6,307 bases of DNA, from assembly GCA_030740335.1 (NCBI GenBank), contig JASLXL010000271.1, forward strand, positions 1 to 6,307. The letters are read 5' to 3'. The translations under genes were made by a program, and so were the position numbers. Shown in pieces: positions 1 to 5,863 of this stretch (the stretch's first letter is position 1; the number at the start of each line of letters is the position of its first letter). Origin of the DNA: SAR202 cluster bacterium (GTDB taxonomy: Bacteria > Chloroflexota > Dehalococcoidia > SAR202 > CAJWER01). The notes below the pieces were generated by a model. It had not been told where the DNA came from and did no database searches. It was given only the letters and a program-made list of their open reading frames with translations.

Positions 1-735
1 GTCCCGAAAGTGCTCAGCTAGGATACGATAGATGCCTTCGCGGTATGACGGATCGGTGATGTACGTCGTGATCTTGCAGACGTCTGCAATGGTTGCTCCA
101 GCGTCTGCAAGCAGCTCGCGAACGTTCTCCATGGCGACCTGCGCCTGTTTCGCCGGATCTCCTTCGCCGATAAATCCCTTGCCGTCGAGGGTCATGCCGG
201 TCTGACCCTGTAGGAACAGGTGGTCGTTGGCACGGACGATCTTGGAGTTACCAAAGTTCAGGTCAGGCATAAGGTAGCCGCCCCTGGCGTTGAGGAGCCT
301 GTAGCGGTCGTGTCCACGAGCCCGATCCTTAGGTATCACGGCCCAGACGTCTATCTCGAAGTCGATATATGGTGAGGCCAACGACTTGACGACCAGGCCG
401 GTCGAGACCGGGTTGACCCCTTCTAGATAACGCGCAATCACCGGGTAGATCTGCGCACGATGGGAGTACTCAGTCGTGTAGTTCGTGATCATGCAGATGT
501 CTTCCATCCGAGCCCCAGCCTCTTCAAGCAGGGTTCGAACGTTCTGCATGGCTGTTTCGGCTTGCGCGGCCGGGTCGCCCTCTCCGACAAAATTCTTGCC
601 GTCGAGAGTCAGCCCAGTACACCCCACCAAAAAAACCTGGTCGCCCGCGACCACCGCCTGGCTGGAGCCATAGTCTAGGTCCGGCGCAAGATGCCCACCC
701 TTGGTGTTCCCGATCCTGATTCGTTTATGTGCCAT
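1..735 (-). CDS. Tandem two-domain RidA/YjgF-like protein (partial, C-terminus beyond the left edge)
   Basis: The frame reads 245 codons from the ATG at 735 to position 1 without a stop, so the 3' end lies outside the window. It holds two RidA (YjgF/YER057c/UK114) domains in tandem, about residues 3-137 and 142 onward. Hand alignment of residues 3-106 with 142-245 gives about 56 identities in 104. The best-conserved block is LTLDGK.F.GEGDPA.QA..AM.NVR.LL. Family members are usually single domains of about 130 residues that form trimers and hydrolyse reactive enamines/imines in the cytosol. In domain 1 the segment NPVSTGLVV aligns with E. coli RidA PARSCVEV, so Ser111 stands where the essential Arg105 would be. 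The acidic position in FEIDVWAV is kept. The matching part of domain 2 is outside the window. Imine deaminase activity is therefore doubtful, and the role may be one of the Arg-less Rid subfamilies. The family call is firm and the function is open. Confidence 0.88.
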   Translation of the reverse strand, partial: MAHKRIRIGNTKGGHLAPDLDYGSSQAVVAGDQVFLVGCTGLTLDGKNFVGEGDPAAQAETAMQNVRTLLEEAGARMEDICMITNYTTEYSHRAQIYPVIARYLEGVNPVSTGLVVKSLASPYIDFEIDVWAVIPKDRARGHDRYRLLNARGGYLMPDLNFGNSKIVRANDHLFLQGQTGMTLDGKGFIGEGDPAKQAQVAMENVRELLADAGATIADVCKITTYITDPSYREGIYRILAEHFRD

Positions 736-742
736 GTTTTGA

Positions 743-746
743 TCCT
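743..746 (-). promoter_or_regulatory. Ribosome binding site of the tandem RidA gene
   Basis: AGGA on the minus strand lies 7 nt before the ATG at 735. It supports that start and sits just after the TGA (748-750) of the small upstream ORF. Confidence 0.55.
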
Positions 747-747
747 A

Positions 748-861
748 TCAGACGGCTGATTCGACGCTTGCCTTGGGCGTGGGTGCAATTAGTGAGGACG
801 TGTTCGGTACTCGGTGTTTAGCGATTTCGTCATCTGGATCCCCCACCCACAAATCTGTCAT
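748..861 (-). CDS. Possible small ORF, 37 codons, unknown function
   Basis: An ATG at 861 opens 37 codons ending in TGA at 748-750. The start is MTDLWVGDPDDEIAKHR and the end is PTPKASVESAV. I do not recognise it. The N-terminal half is acidic and the second half is rich in Ser, Pro and Thr. No membrane segment or Cys/His cluster is visible. It begins 9 nt after the stop of the broken flavoprotein gene and ends 12 nt before the RidA start, a spacing typical of an operon. The purine-rich stretch GTGAGGAC lies directly before the ATG, closer than an ideal Shine-Dalgarno. It could be a real small protein, a translated leader, the 5' remnant of a deleted gene, or chance. Confidence 0.27.
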   Translation of the reverse strand: MTDLWVGDPDDEIAKHRVPNTSSLIAPTPKASVESAV

Positions 862-870
862 GTCCTCACT
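791..870 (-). repeat. Imperfect 12-bp inverted repeat spanning the small-ORF start
   Basis: Positions 791-802 (AGTGAGGACGTG) and 859-870 (CATGTCCTCACT) are complementary at 11 of 12 positions, separated by 56 nt. In the minus-strand transcript the first arm contains the AGGA and ATG of the small ORF, so pairing would mask its start. A match of this quality at this spacing is expected about once by chance in a window this size, so function is only a possibility. Confidence 0.25.
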
Positions 871-1341
871 TCAGACGCCCAGTGCGCCTGCGGCGCGCTG
901 GACTACCTCTAGGAGGGTTGGGTCGACGTATATTAACTGGGTGACCGCGTCCGTGGTGAGGTGCATTCGTGTAGCGTTGGCGACTTCTTGAATCAGCATC
1001 GCCGCGCGAATGCCGATAATGTGGCAGCCAAGAATCTAGCGGCTGTCCGAGTCTGCGAGGACCTTCACAAAACCAGCGAGGTCCAGGAGGGATGCGGTGT
1101 CGGTGTAGTCGTAGGTGGCAACTACGTAGTTTGTGCCAGTTTTGTAGACCTCTTGCTCCGTGATACCGACACTGGCCGACCTGAGGTGAGAAGAATACAG
1201 CCGCGGGCATCGCGTTATAGTCCACGGCCATCTGGTTGTCGGGATTGAACATGTTGCGACCGACAGCCCCATCTCTACGACATCGAAGACCACGTCCAAT
1301 CCCGAGCCAGTACCGATGACCATAAGATCGAATGTATTCAT
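871..1341 (-). pseudogene. Remnant of a dihydrolipoyl dehydrogenase-like FAD/NAD disulfide oxidoreductase
   Basis: The ATG at 1341 opens MNTFDLMVIGTGSGLD followed by VVFDVVEMGLSVA, the N-terminal FAD-binding strand-turn-helix of the pyridine-nucleotide disulfide oxidoreductase family. Near 1255 it jumps directly to sequence matching the start of the C-terminal dimerisation domain: NMFNPDNQMAVDYNAMPAAV, then FFSPQV. Roughly 300 residues are missing, including the redox CxxxxC and the NAD-binding domain. An extra G near 1175-1179 shifts the frame to SVGITEQEV and on through YVVATYDYTDTA and GFVKVLADSDSR. A TAG at 1036-1038 then interrupts, and the same frame resumes with ILGCHIIG, MLIQEVANA and HLTTDAVTQLIY to a TGA at 871-873. 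The family HPx(x)xE catalytic histidine is Asp here (codon 922-924, VDPTLLE). The gene began 15 nt after the dehydratase stop, so it was probably cotranscribed with it. Whether it was a lipoamide, mycothiol or mercury reductase relative cannot be decided. No functional product is plausible. Confidence 0.85.
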
Positions 1342-1356
1342 GTTAGACTCGAGCCA

Positions 1357-3384
1357 CTAGTCGCCAGATGCCAAAGCTCGCTTACCTGCCTCCATGGTTC
1401 GTACGATAGCATCTACATCAAAAACGCAGCCACCCCATGTGCCGCCGGATGCGTCTTGAAGGGCAGCCCACAGACGCGAGTCGTCTGGAAGGTCCGGGTG
1501 TGGCACCAGGTCGTCCGGGACGGGTCGGCTTGCCAACTCGCCATCTCCCCACGCCTTGCCGTGGCGGACGCCATCCGAGCCCACCACGTTGATGCTTCCT
1601 TCGAGATTAATCTGGTCGATGACAATCTCGATTACGTCACCGTCCCTTACCTTGCCGATGGGTCCGCCGGCAAGAGCCTCAGGGCCAACGTGCCCAATGC
1701 ACGCGCCGGTAGACACCCCGGAGAACCTGGCGTCGGTGATCAGTGCAACCTGCTTGCCGTAGGATAGATGCTTCAGCGCCGCGGTGATCTGATATACCTC
1801 TTCCATGCCGGTGCCCAAGGGGCCTCCACAAGTCAATACCAGGATGTCGCCGGGTTGAATATTCTCGGAATCGTCCCTGCTCTTGATCGCCCGGACTGTG
1901 TCTCTCTCTGATCGGAACACTCTAGCCGGGCCAACCTTGCGATATATGCCATCCTCACGTACCACACTCGGATCTATCGCGGTGCTCTTGATCACAGAAC
2001 CAGCGGGCGCTAGATTGCCCTCTGGGAACATGACCGTGCTGGTCAGACCCCTGGACCTCGCGCGGTCGGGGGTCATGACGATTTCGCCGGGATCCACACC
2101 ATTCACGTCATGCAGGAAGCCTCTCACAGAGCGGCGACGCTCGGAGGACTCCCACCAGTCGAGATTTTCGCCAAGTGTCTGGCCGGTAATCGTAGCCACG
2201 GACGTGTCCAGAAGGCCCATTTTTCGCAGATGGAGCATCACCTCTGGCACGCCTCCCGCGGCATATAGCTCTGCAGTCGGGTAGCCCACGGGCCCGTTTG
2301 GAAGCACGTCGACGATGCGGGGCGTCTCCTTGTTGACCTGGTTCCAGTCCCCTACTGTCATGCGATGTCGACCGGCAGCATGGGCGATGGCAGGCATGTG
2401 TAGCAGCAAATTGGTCGAGCCACCGCACGCGGCGTGAACGACCATCGCGTTCCGGAAGGCTGCGTCTGTCAGGATGTCTCTCGACACGAGTCCGTTTTTC
2501 TCGGCCATGACCAGTGCGCGGGTGGACCTTCGAGCGATACCCAACCAGGCAGACGTCCCCGAAGGAGACAGTGCGGCGTGGGTAATGGCCAGGCCTAATG
2601 CCTCGGCAACTACCTGGGATGTGCCCGCTGTGCCCAGGAACTGGCAACCGCCCCCGGAAGAGGCACACGCCCTGCAACCTACGTCTTGGGCGTACTCAAG
2701 AGTGACCTCGCCCTGGGCAAAACGAGCACCGATCGACTGGATCTTACCGGCATCTTCGCCGTTTTCAGGGGCCAGCGTGACCCCGCCAGGCACAATGACG
2801 ACCGGCTTGTTATGGAGTCCAGCCAGCGCCATCATCATGGCCGGCAGGCCCTTGTCGCACGAGGCGATGCCCATGACGCCCTTCGCAGTCGGCAGGGATC
2901 GTGCCTGACGCCTGAACACTTGGGCAGCGTCGTTTCGGTACGGAAGCGAGTCCAACATGCCCGTGGTGCCCTGGGTGCGACCGTCACACGGATCCGAGCA
3001 GTACAGCGCGAAGGGTATCGATCTCAGGTCGTGAAGTTCCTTTGCCGCTGCCTCAACCATGCTGGCTAGTTCGAAGTGGCCTGTGTGAAGACCCAGCGCT
3101 ATGGGACTGCCATCGGGTTCGCGCATACCTCCCACAGTGGATAGGATCACGAACTGCTTTCGAAGTAGCTCGGCGGGAGTCCATCCCATGCCAGCATCCT
3201 GGCTCATCCCGAAGTGGTGGCCGCTCGGTTCGTTGATCAGAATGTCCGCTGTGAACGGCACACTGCCGGAGGGACCCGGGGCATGGGTTCGGATATCCCG
3301 CACCTTTAACGATATGTCGCTTCCCAGGATGTCGGCAACATTCAGTCCCTGGGTGTCATGATCTTGGATATCGCGAAGGGCCAT
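1357..3384 (-). CDS. yjhG: D-xylonate dehydratase-type sugar-acid dehydratase, YjhG/YagF family (IlvD/Edd superfamily)
   Basis: This complete 675-residue protein belongs to the IlvD/Edd dehydratases and matches the YjhG/YagF branch along its whole length (E. coli YjhG is about 655 residues). Shared landmarks are AGMGW at 64-68, [13 protein letters not shown] at 131-143, SCDKGLPA at 175-182, [19 protein letters not shown] at 236-255, GGSTNLLLH at 321-329, [12 protein letters not shown] at 446-457, GTGMEE at 524-529, and [12 protein letters not shown] at 549-560 followed by [17 protein letters not shown]. By family analogy Cys133, Cys176 and Cys247 are Fe-S ligand candidates, Asp177-Lys178 the Mg2+ site with the carbamylated lysine, and Ser555 the catalytic base. 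The known reaction of YjhG/YagF is dehydration of D-xylonate to 2-keto-3-deoxy-D-xylonate in the cytosol. The exact substrate here (xylonate, another aldonate or galactonate-like acid) is inferred. The start at 3384 has a GGAG ribosome site 6 nt upstream. No damage is visible. Confidence 0.95.
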   Translation of the reverse strand: MALRDIQDHDTQGLNVADILGSDISLKVRDIRTHAPGPSGSVPFTADILINEPSGHHFGMSQDAGMGWTPAELLRKQFVILSTVGGMREPDGSPIALGLHTGHFELASMVEAAAKELHDLRSIPFALYCSDPCDGRTQGTTGMLDSLPYRNDAAQVFRRQARSLPTAKGVMGIASCDKGLPAMMMALAGLHNKPVVIVPGGVTLAPENGEDAGKIQSIGARFAQGEVTLEYAQDVGCRACASSGGGCQFLGTAGTSQVVAEALGLAITHAALSPSGTSAWLGIARRSTRALVMAEKNGLVSRDILTDAAFRNAMVVHAACGGSTNLLLHMPAIAHAAGRHRMTVGDWNQVNKETPRIVDVLPNGPVGYPTAELYAAGGVPEVMLHLRKMGLLDTSVATITGQTLGENLDWWESSERRRSVRGFLHDVNGVDPGEIVMTPDRARSRGLTSTVMFPEGNLAPAGSVIKSTAIDPSVVREDGIYRKVGPARVFRSERDTVRAIKSRDDSENIQPGDILVLTCGGPLGTGMEEVYQITAALKHLSYGKQVALITDARFSGVSTGACIGHVGPEALAGGPIGKVRDGDVIEIVIDQINLEGSINVVGSDGVRHGKAWGDGELASRPVPDDLVPHPDLPDDSRLWAALQDASGGTWGGCVFDVDAIVRTMEAGKRALASGD

Positions 3385-3390
3385 GGGTTA

Positions 3391-3394
3391 CTCC
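3391..3394 (-). promoter_or_regulatory. Ribosome binding site of the dehydratase gene
   Basis: GGAG on the minus strand lies 6 nt before the ATG at 3384. It fixes that start, which also agrees with the N-terminal alignment to YjhG apart from about 20 extra residues. Confidence 0.6.
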
Positions 3395-3513
3395 ATCTGG
3401 TCTTCAGGTTGGTGGTCGGTGAAGCGCATTTCTGGCGAATGATACGACTTGCCAGGGTCAGAAGAGTCTAGCTGTTGAAGGAGACTCAGTCAATCGACAT
3501 TTCGCCCTGAGCA
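3395..3513 (-). other. Leader region upstream of the dehydratase
   Basis: About 120 bases separate the serine-hydrolase remnant from the dehydratase ribosome site. A possible -10 hexamer TATCAT reads on the minus strand at about 3439-3444, but I see no good -35 partner. There is no strong inverted repeat or U-rich terminator. Any dehydratase promoter should lie here or within the remnant. Confidence 0.25.
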
Positions 3514-3886
3514 TCAGCCACTAATTCTCGACGCCAAATAGTTGATTGGAGGAGCGCCGGGCACGCCGTGACATCCGGTCAAAAACAGAGGGCCCGCGAG
3601 CCAATCACCTGCGGATTGTCTAGCTCCTGAATCTGGCCTACGCTCCCACACCCATACGCCGTCGCTAGTCGGTCTAGTTTGTCTTAGGGTAGGTGGAAGC
3701 CTGTATCCGTCATACCCAACGATTGAAATATGCGTTCTTCTAGGAAACGATCGAATGGCATGCCAAACAAGACTTCCACCAGATATCCGAGCACATCGGT
3801 GGAGACGCTGTAACGCCACGCCGTCCCAGGCCGAGTAACCAACGGTAACTGTCCCAACTTGCCGATCAAAATTGATGAACGTGAGT
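3514..3886 (-). pseudogene. Fragment of a beta-lactamase-family serine hydrolase (class C/esterase type)
   Basis: The frame from about 3886 to 3684 gives ILIGKLGQLPLVTRPGTAW, then RYSVSTDVLGYLVEVLFG, then MPFDRFLEERIFQSLGMTDTGFHLP. This is the conserved central block of Pfam Beta-lactamase (PF00144) proteins, in which the Tyr of YSVS is the second catalytic residue. A TAA at 3684-3686 interrupts, and the same frame resumes as DKLDRLATAYG. A further frameshift near 3600-3620 moves homology to GPLFLTGCHGV and PINYLAS, resembling the family's FLSGGxGLVSTxxDYL segment, up to a TGA at 3514-3516. The N-terminal half with the nucleophile SxxK motif is absent. Homology starts within about 20 nt of the ligase stop, so a deletion probably joined the two genes. 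The fragment is on the same strand as its neighbours and cannot encode an active enzyme. Confidence 0.82.
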
Positions 3887-3894
3887 CTGGGCGT

Positions 3895-5802
3895 CTAGCC
3901 CGAGGAATCGAGATCTGCTTTCATCATTTGCCAGGCTTCTCGCGCCTCCTCGACAGAACCCTCATCCTCGATGGTCGTGATATCGCCAGGATCACTGCCA
4001 AGAGTAACGGCTTTGAAGACACGACGCATGATCTTGCCGCTGCGAGTCTTGGGAAGCGATTTTACGAAGTTGAGCTCGCCGATCACGGCTATAGGGCCAA
4101 AGTCTGCGCGTACGGTTGCCAGCAATTCCTTCCGTAGCTCGTCGGATGGCATGTAGCCGTCTTTAAGGGCGATGAATGCAGAGATCACCTCCCCACGCAG
4201 TTCGTCGGGCCTTCCAGTCACACCAGCTTCGGCCACAGCTGGATGCTTGAGAAACGCTGTCTCTACCTCGACGGTCCCCAATCTGTGCGCTGCGATCTTG
4301 ATAATCTCATCGGCGCGACCGGCGAACCAGACGTAGCCATCGTCGTCGATGTGTGCCGAGTCGCCCGTATAGTAGACGCCAGGTATCCGCTCCCAGTAGT
4401 CCTTTCCGTACCGCTCTGGCTCGCCCCATAGCGTAGCCGTCAGGCCAGGAAAAGGTCGCTTGATTACCATGATTCCCTTCTCGCCAGGGGCGCATGGCTC
4501 TCCTTCCGGAGTCAAGACAGCCGCTTCGATGCCAGCCAGGGGAATGCCCGAGGAGCCCGGCTTGGTAGGAAGCATATCGACACCGTAGGGATTGCCGAAC
4601 ACCGGACCGCCTGTCTCCGTCTGCCACATATGGTCTATGACAGGTACGCTGCCCTTCAAGGCGACCTTCTGTAACCACTCCCAAACTGGCGCGTTTAGTA
4701 CCTCACCTGCGGAAAAGACGCGTTCTAGCGAGGATGTATCGTGTTTCTCCAGCGCGGCTTCCCCATATCGCATGAGGAGACGGACGGCGGTGGGAGAGGT
4801 GAAAAGCCCGGTCACTCCAAGCTCTTCGATCACTTGCCATATTGTCTCCGACCCCGGATAGTCGAGTGCGCCTTCGTACGCAATGGTGGTACTTCCGGCC
4901 AGGAGCGGCGCGTAAACGATGTAGCTATGGCCAACGACCCATCCAATATCCGACGTCGACCACCAAACGTCGTCGGGCCGCAGAGCAAAAACCCAGCGTC
5001 CCATGTTGTGAATGTGAACCTGGTAACCACCGTGGGTGGAGACCGTCAACTTTGGCTTGGCTGTGGTCCCCGAGGTGGCAAGTATATATGCTGGCTCGTT
5101 GGCTTCCATCGAGACGTGGCCGCCATCGTGGCCGCTTCCCCGCTCCAGCATTTCGCCCCAGCCTATTTCCCGCTTAGAGGAAATAGCGCCACTGTCGGTA
5201 CGCCTCAGCACGACGAGGTGCTCCACCGCATCGCCGCCCATCTCCAAAGCCGAGTCGACAATCTCCTTGAGATTGACCTCAGTGCCCTTACGGTAGCTGA
5301 CATCCGCGGTCAGGACGACCCTAGAGCCGCTGGCTTTGATACGTTCGGCCAGTGCCCCGGCACCGAATCCGGCGAAGACCACCGAATGGATAGCCCCTAT
5401 CCTCACAGTCGCCAGCATGGCCATGATGGCCTCCGGACCTGTTGGCATATAGATGGTGAGACGATCACCTTTGCCAACGCCGAGCGCCCGGAGACCCGCT
5501 GAGACACGCTCGACCTCTGCGGTCAACTCTCGATATGTAAAGCTGCGACGCTCGTCGCGCTCATTGACGTATATCAACGCAGTGCTGTCACCCCGGCCGT
5601 TGGCGACGTGATGGTCAAGACAGTTGTAGGCAAGATTAGTCTGAGCACCTGAGAACCAGCGGAAGCTCGGACGGTCCCACTCCAAAACGCTGTCCCACTT
5701 ACGGAACCAGGGTAGTTCGTCTGCTGCCTTGGCCCAAAATTCCTCCGGCGATTCTCTGGCGCTCTGCACCCATTCTTGAACGATAGGACTGAGGGCTGCC
5801 AT
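3895..5802 (-). CDS. acs: Acetyl-CoA synthetase-like AMP-forming acyl-CoA ligase
   Basis: This complete 635-residue enzyme of the ANL (adenylate-forming) superfamily is close in length to acetyl-CoA synthetase (about 650). It would convert acetate or another short acid, ATP and CoA to acyl-CoA, AMP and PPi in the cytosol. In order: an ACAS_N-type N-terminus at about 20-75; the P-loop LATSGTTAKPKLTVSTHGG at 241-259; WWSTSDIGWVVGHSY at 280-294; SAGEVLN at 364-370; WQTETGG at 393-399, keeping the Trp that narrows the acyl pocket in Acs; YTGD at 478-481; the hinge GRADEIIKIAAHRLGT at 495-510 with Asp498; and PKTRSGKIMRR at 584-594 with the adenylation lysine Lys590, which is the acetylation target in classical Acs. 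The P-loop departs from the usual TSGTTGKPKG: Ala248 and Leu252 replace glycines and Ser255 replaces the usual His. Acetate is the first guess; propionate or another short acid is possible. The start at 5802 has a GAGGTG ribosome site 7 nt upstream. Confidence 0.93.
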   Translation of the reverse strand: MAALSPIVQEWVQSARESPEEFWAKAADELPWFRKWDSVLEWDRPSFRWFSGAQTNLAYNCLDHHVANGRGDSTALIYVNERDERRSFTYRELTAEVERVSAGLRALGVGKGDRLTIYMPTGPEAIMAMLATVRIGAIHSVVFAGFGAGALAERIKASGSRVVLTADVSYRKGTEVNLKEIVDSALEMGGDAVEHLVVLRRTDSGAISSKREIGWGEMLERGSGHDGGHVSMEANEPAYILATSGTTAKPKLTVSTHGGYQVHIHNMGRWVFALRPDDVWWSTSDIGWVVGHSYIVYAPLLAGSTTIAYEGALDYPGSETIWQVIEELGVTGLFTSPTAVRLLMRYGEAALEKHDTSSLERVFSAGEVLNAPVWEWLQKVALKGSVPVIDHMWQTETGGPVFGNPYGVDMLPTKPGSSGIPLAGIEAAVLTPEGEPCAPGEKGIMVIKRPFPGLTATLWGEPERYGKDYWERIPGVYYTGDSAHIDDDGYVWFAGRADEIIKIAAHRLGTVEVETAFLKHPAVAEAGVTGRPDELRGEVISAFIALKDGYMPSDELRKELLATVRADFGPIAVIGELNFVKSLPKTRSGKIMRRVFKAVTLGSDPGDITTIEDEGSVEEAREAWQMMKADLDSSG

Positions 5803-5809
5803 CGTACTT

Positions 5810-5815
5810 CACCTC
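5810..5815 (-). promoter_or_regulatory. Ribosome binding site of the acyl-CoA ligase gene
   Basis: GAGGTG on the minus strand lies 7 nt before the ATG at 5802. It is the strongest Shine-Dalgarno match in the window and fixes the start. Confidence 0.65.
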
Positions 5816-5863
5816 GCAGTATTGGATGTGACTTTCGAAATTCTCGCAACTGCTGAACAAGGT
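5816..5863 (-). other. Short leader region before the ligase gene
   Basis: Only about 60 bases separate the lectin-like gene end from the ligase start. Apart from an 8-bp palindrome TTTCGAAA at 5833-5840 I see no clear -10/-35 pair. The ligase is either read through from upstream or has a promoter inside the lectin-like gene. Confidence 0.25.

Noticed and set aside
74..89. Perfect 16-bp palindrome TTGCAGACGTCTGCAA, with its half site repeated at 103-110
   Set aside because: It lies within well-conserved RidA codons and the expected chance count in this window is about 0.1, so there is no reason to call it an operator; worth revisiting only if it recurs elsewhere in the genome.
866..1252. 128-codon minus-strand open frame over the flavoprotein remnant
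   Set aside because: Only its first ~26 residues match the dimerisation domain; after the frameshift near 1177 the rest is out of frame, so it is part of the pseudogene and not a separate gene.
2108..2677. 189-codon minus-strand open frame inside the dehydratase
   Set aside because: It is an out-of-frame shadow of the YjhG-family gene, which aligns continuously through this region; its translation is Arg-rich and low in information.
4741..5502. 253-codon plus-strand open frame inside the ligase gene
   Set aside because: It lies wholly antisense to a clearly conserved enzyme, its translation resembles no family I know, and open antisense frames are common opposite GC-biased genes.
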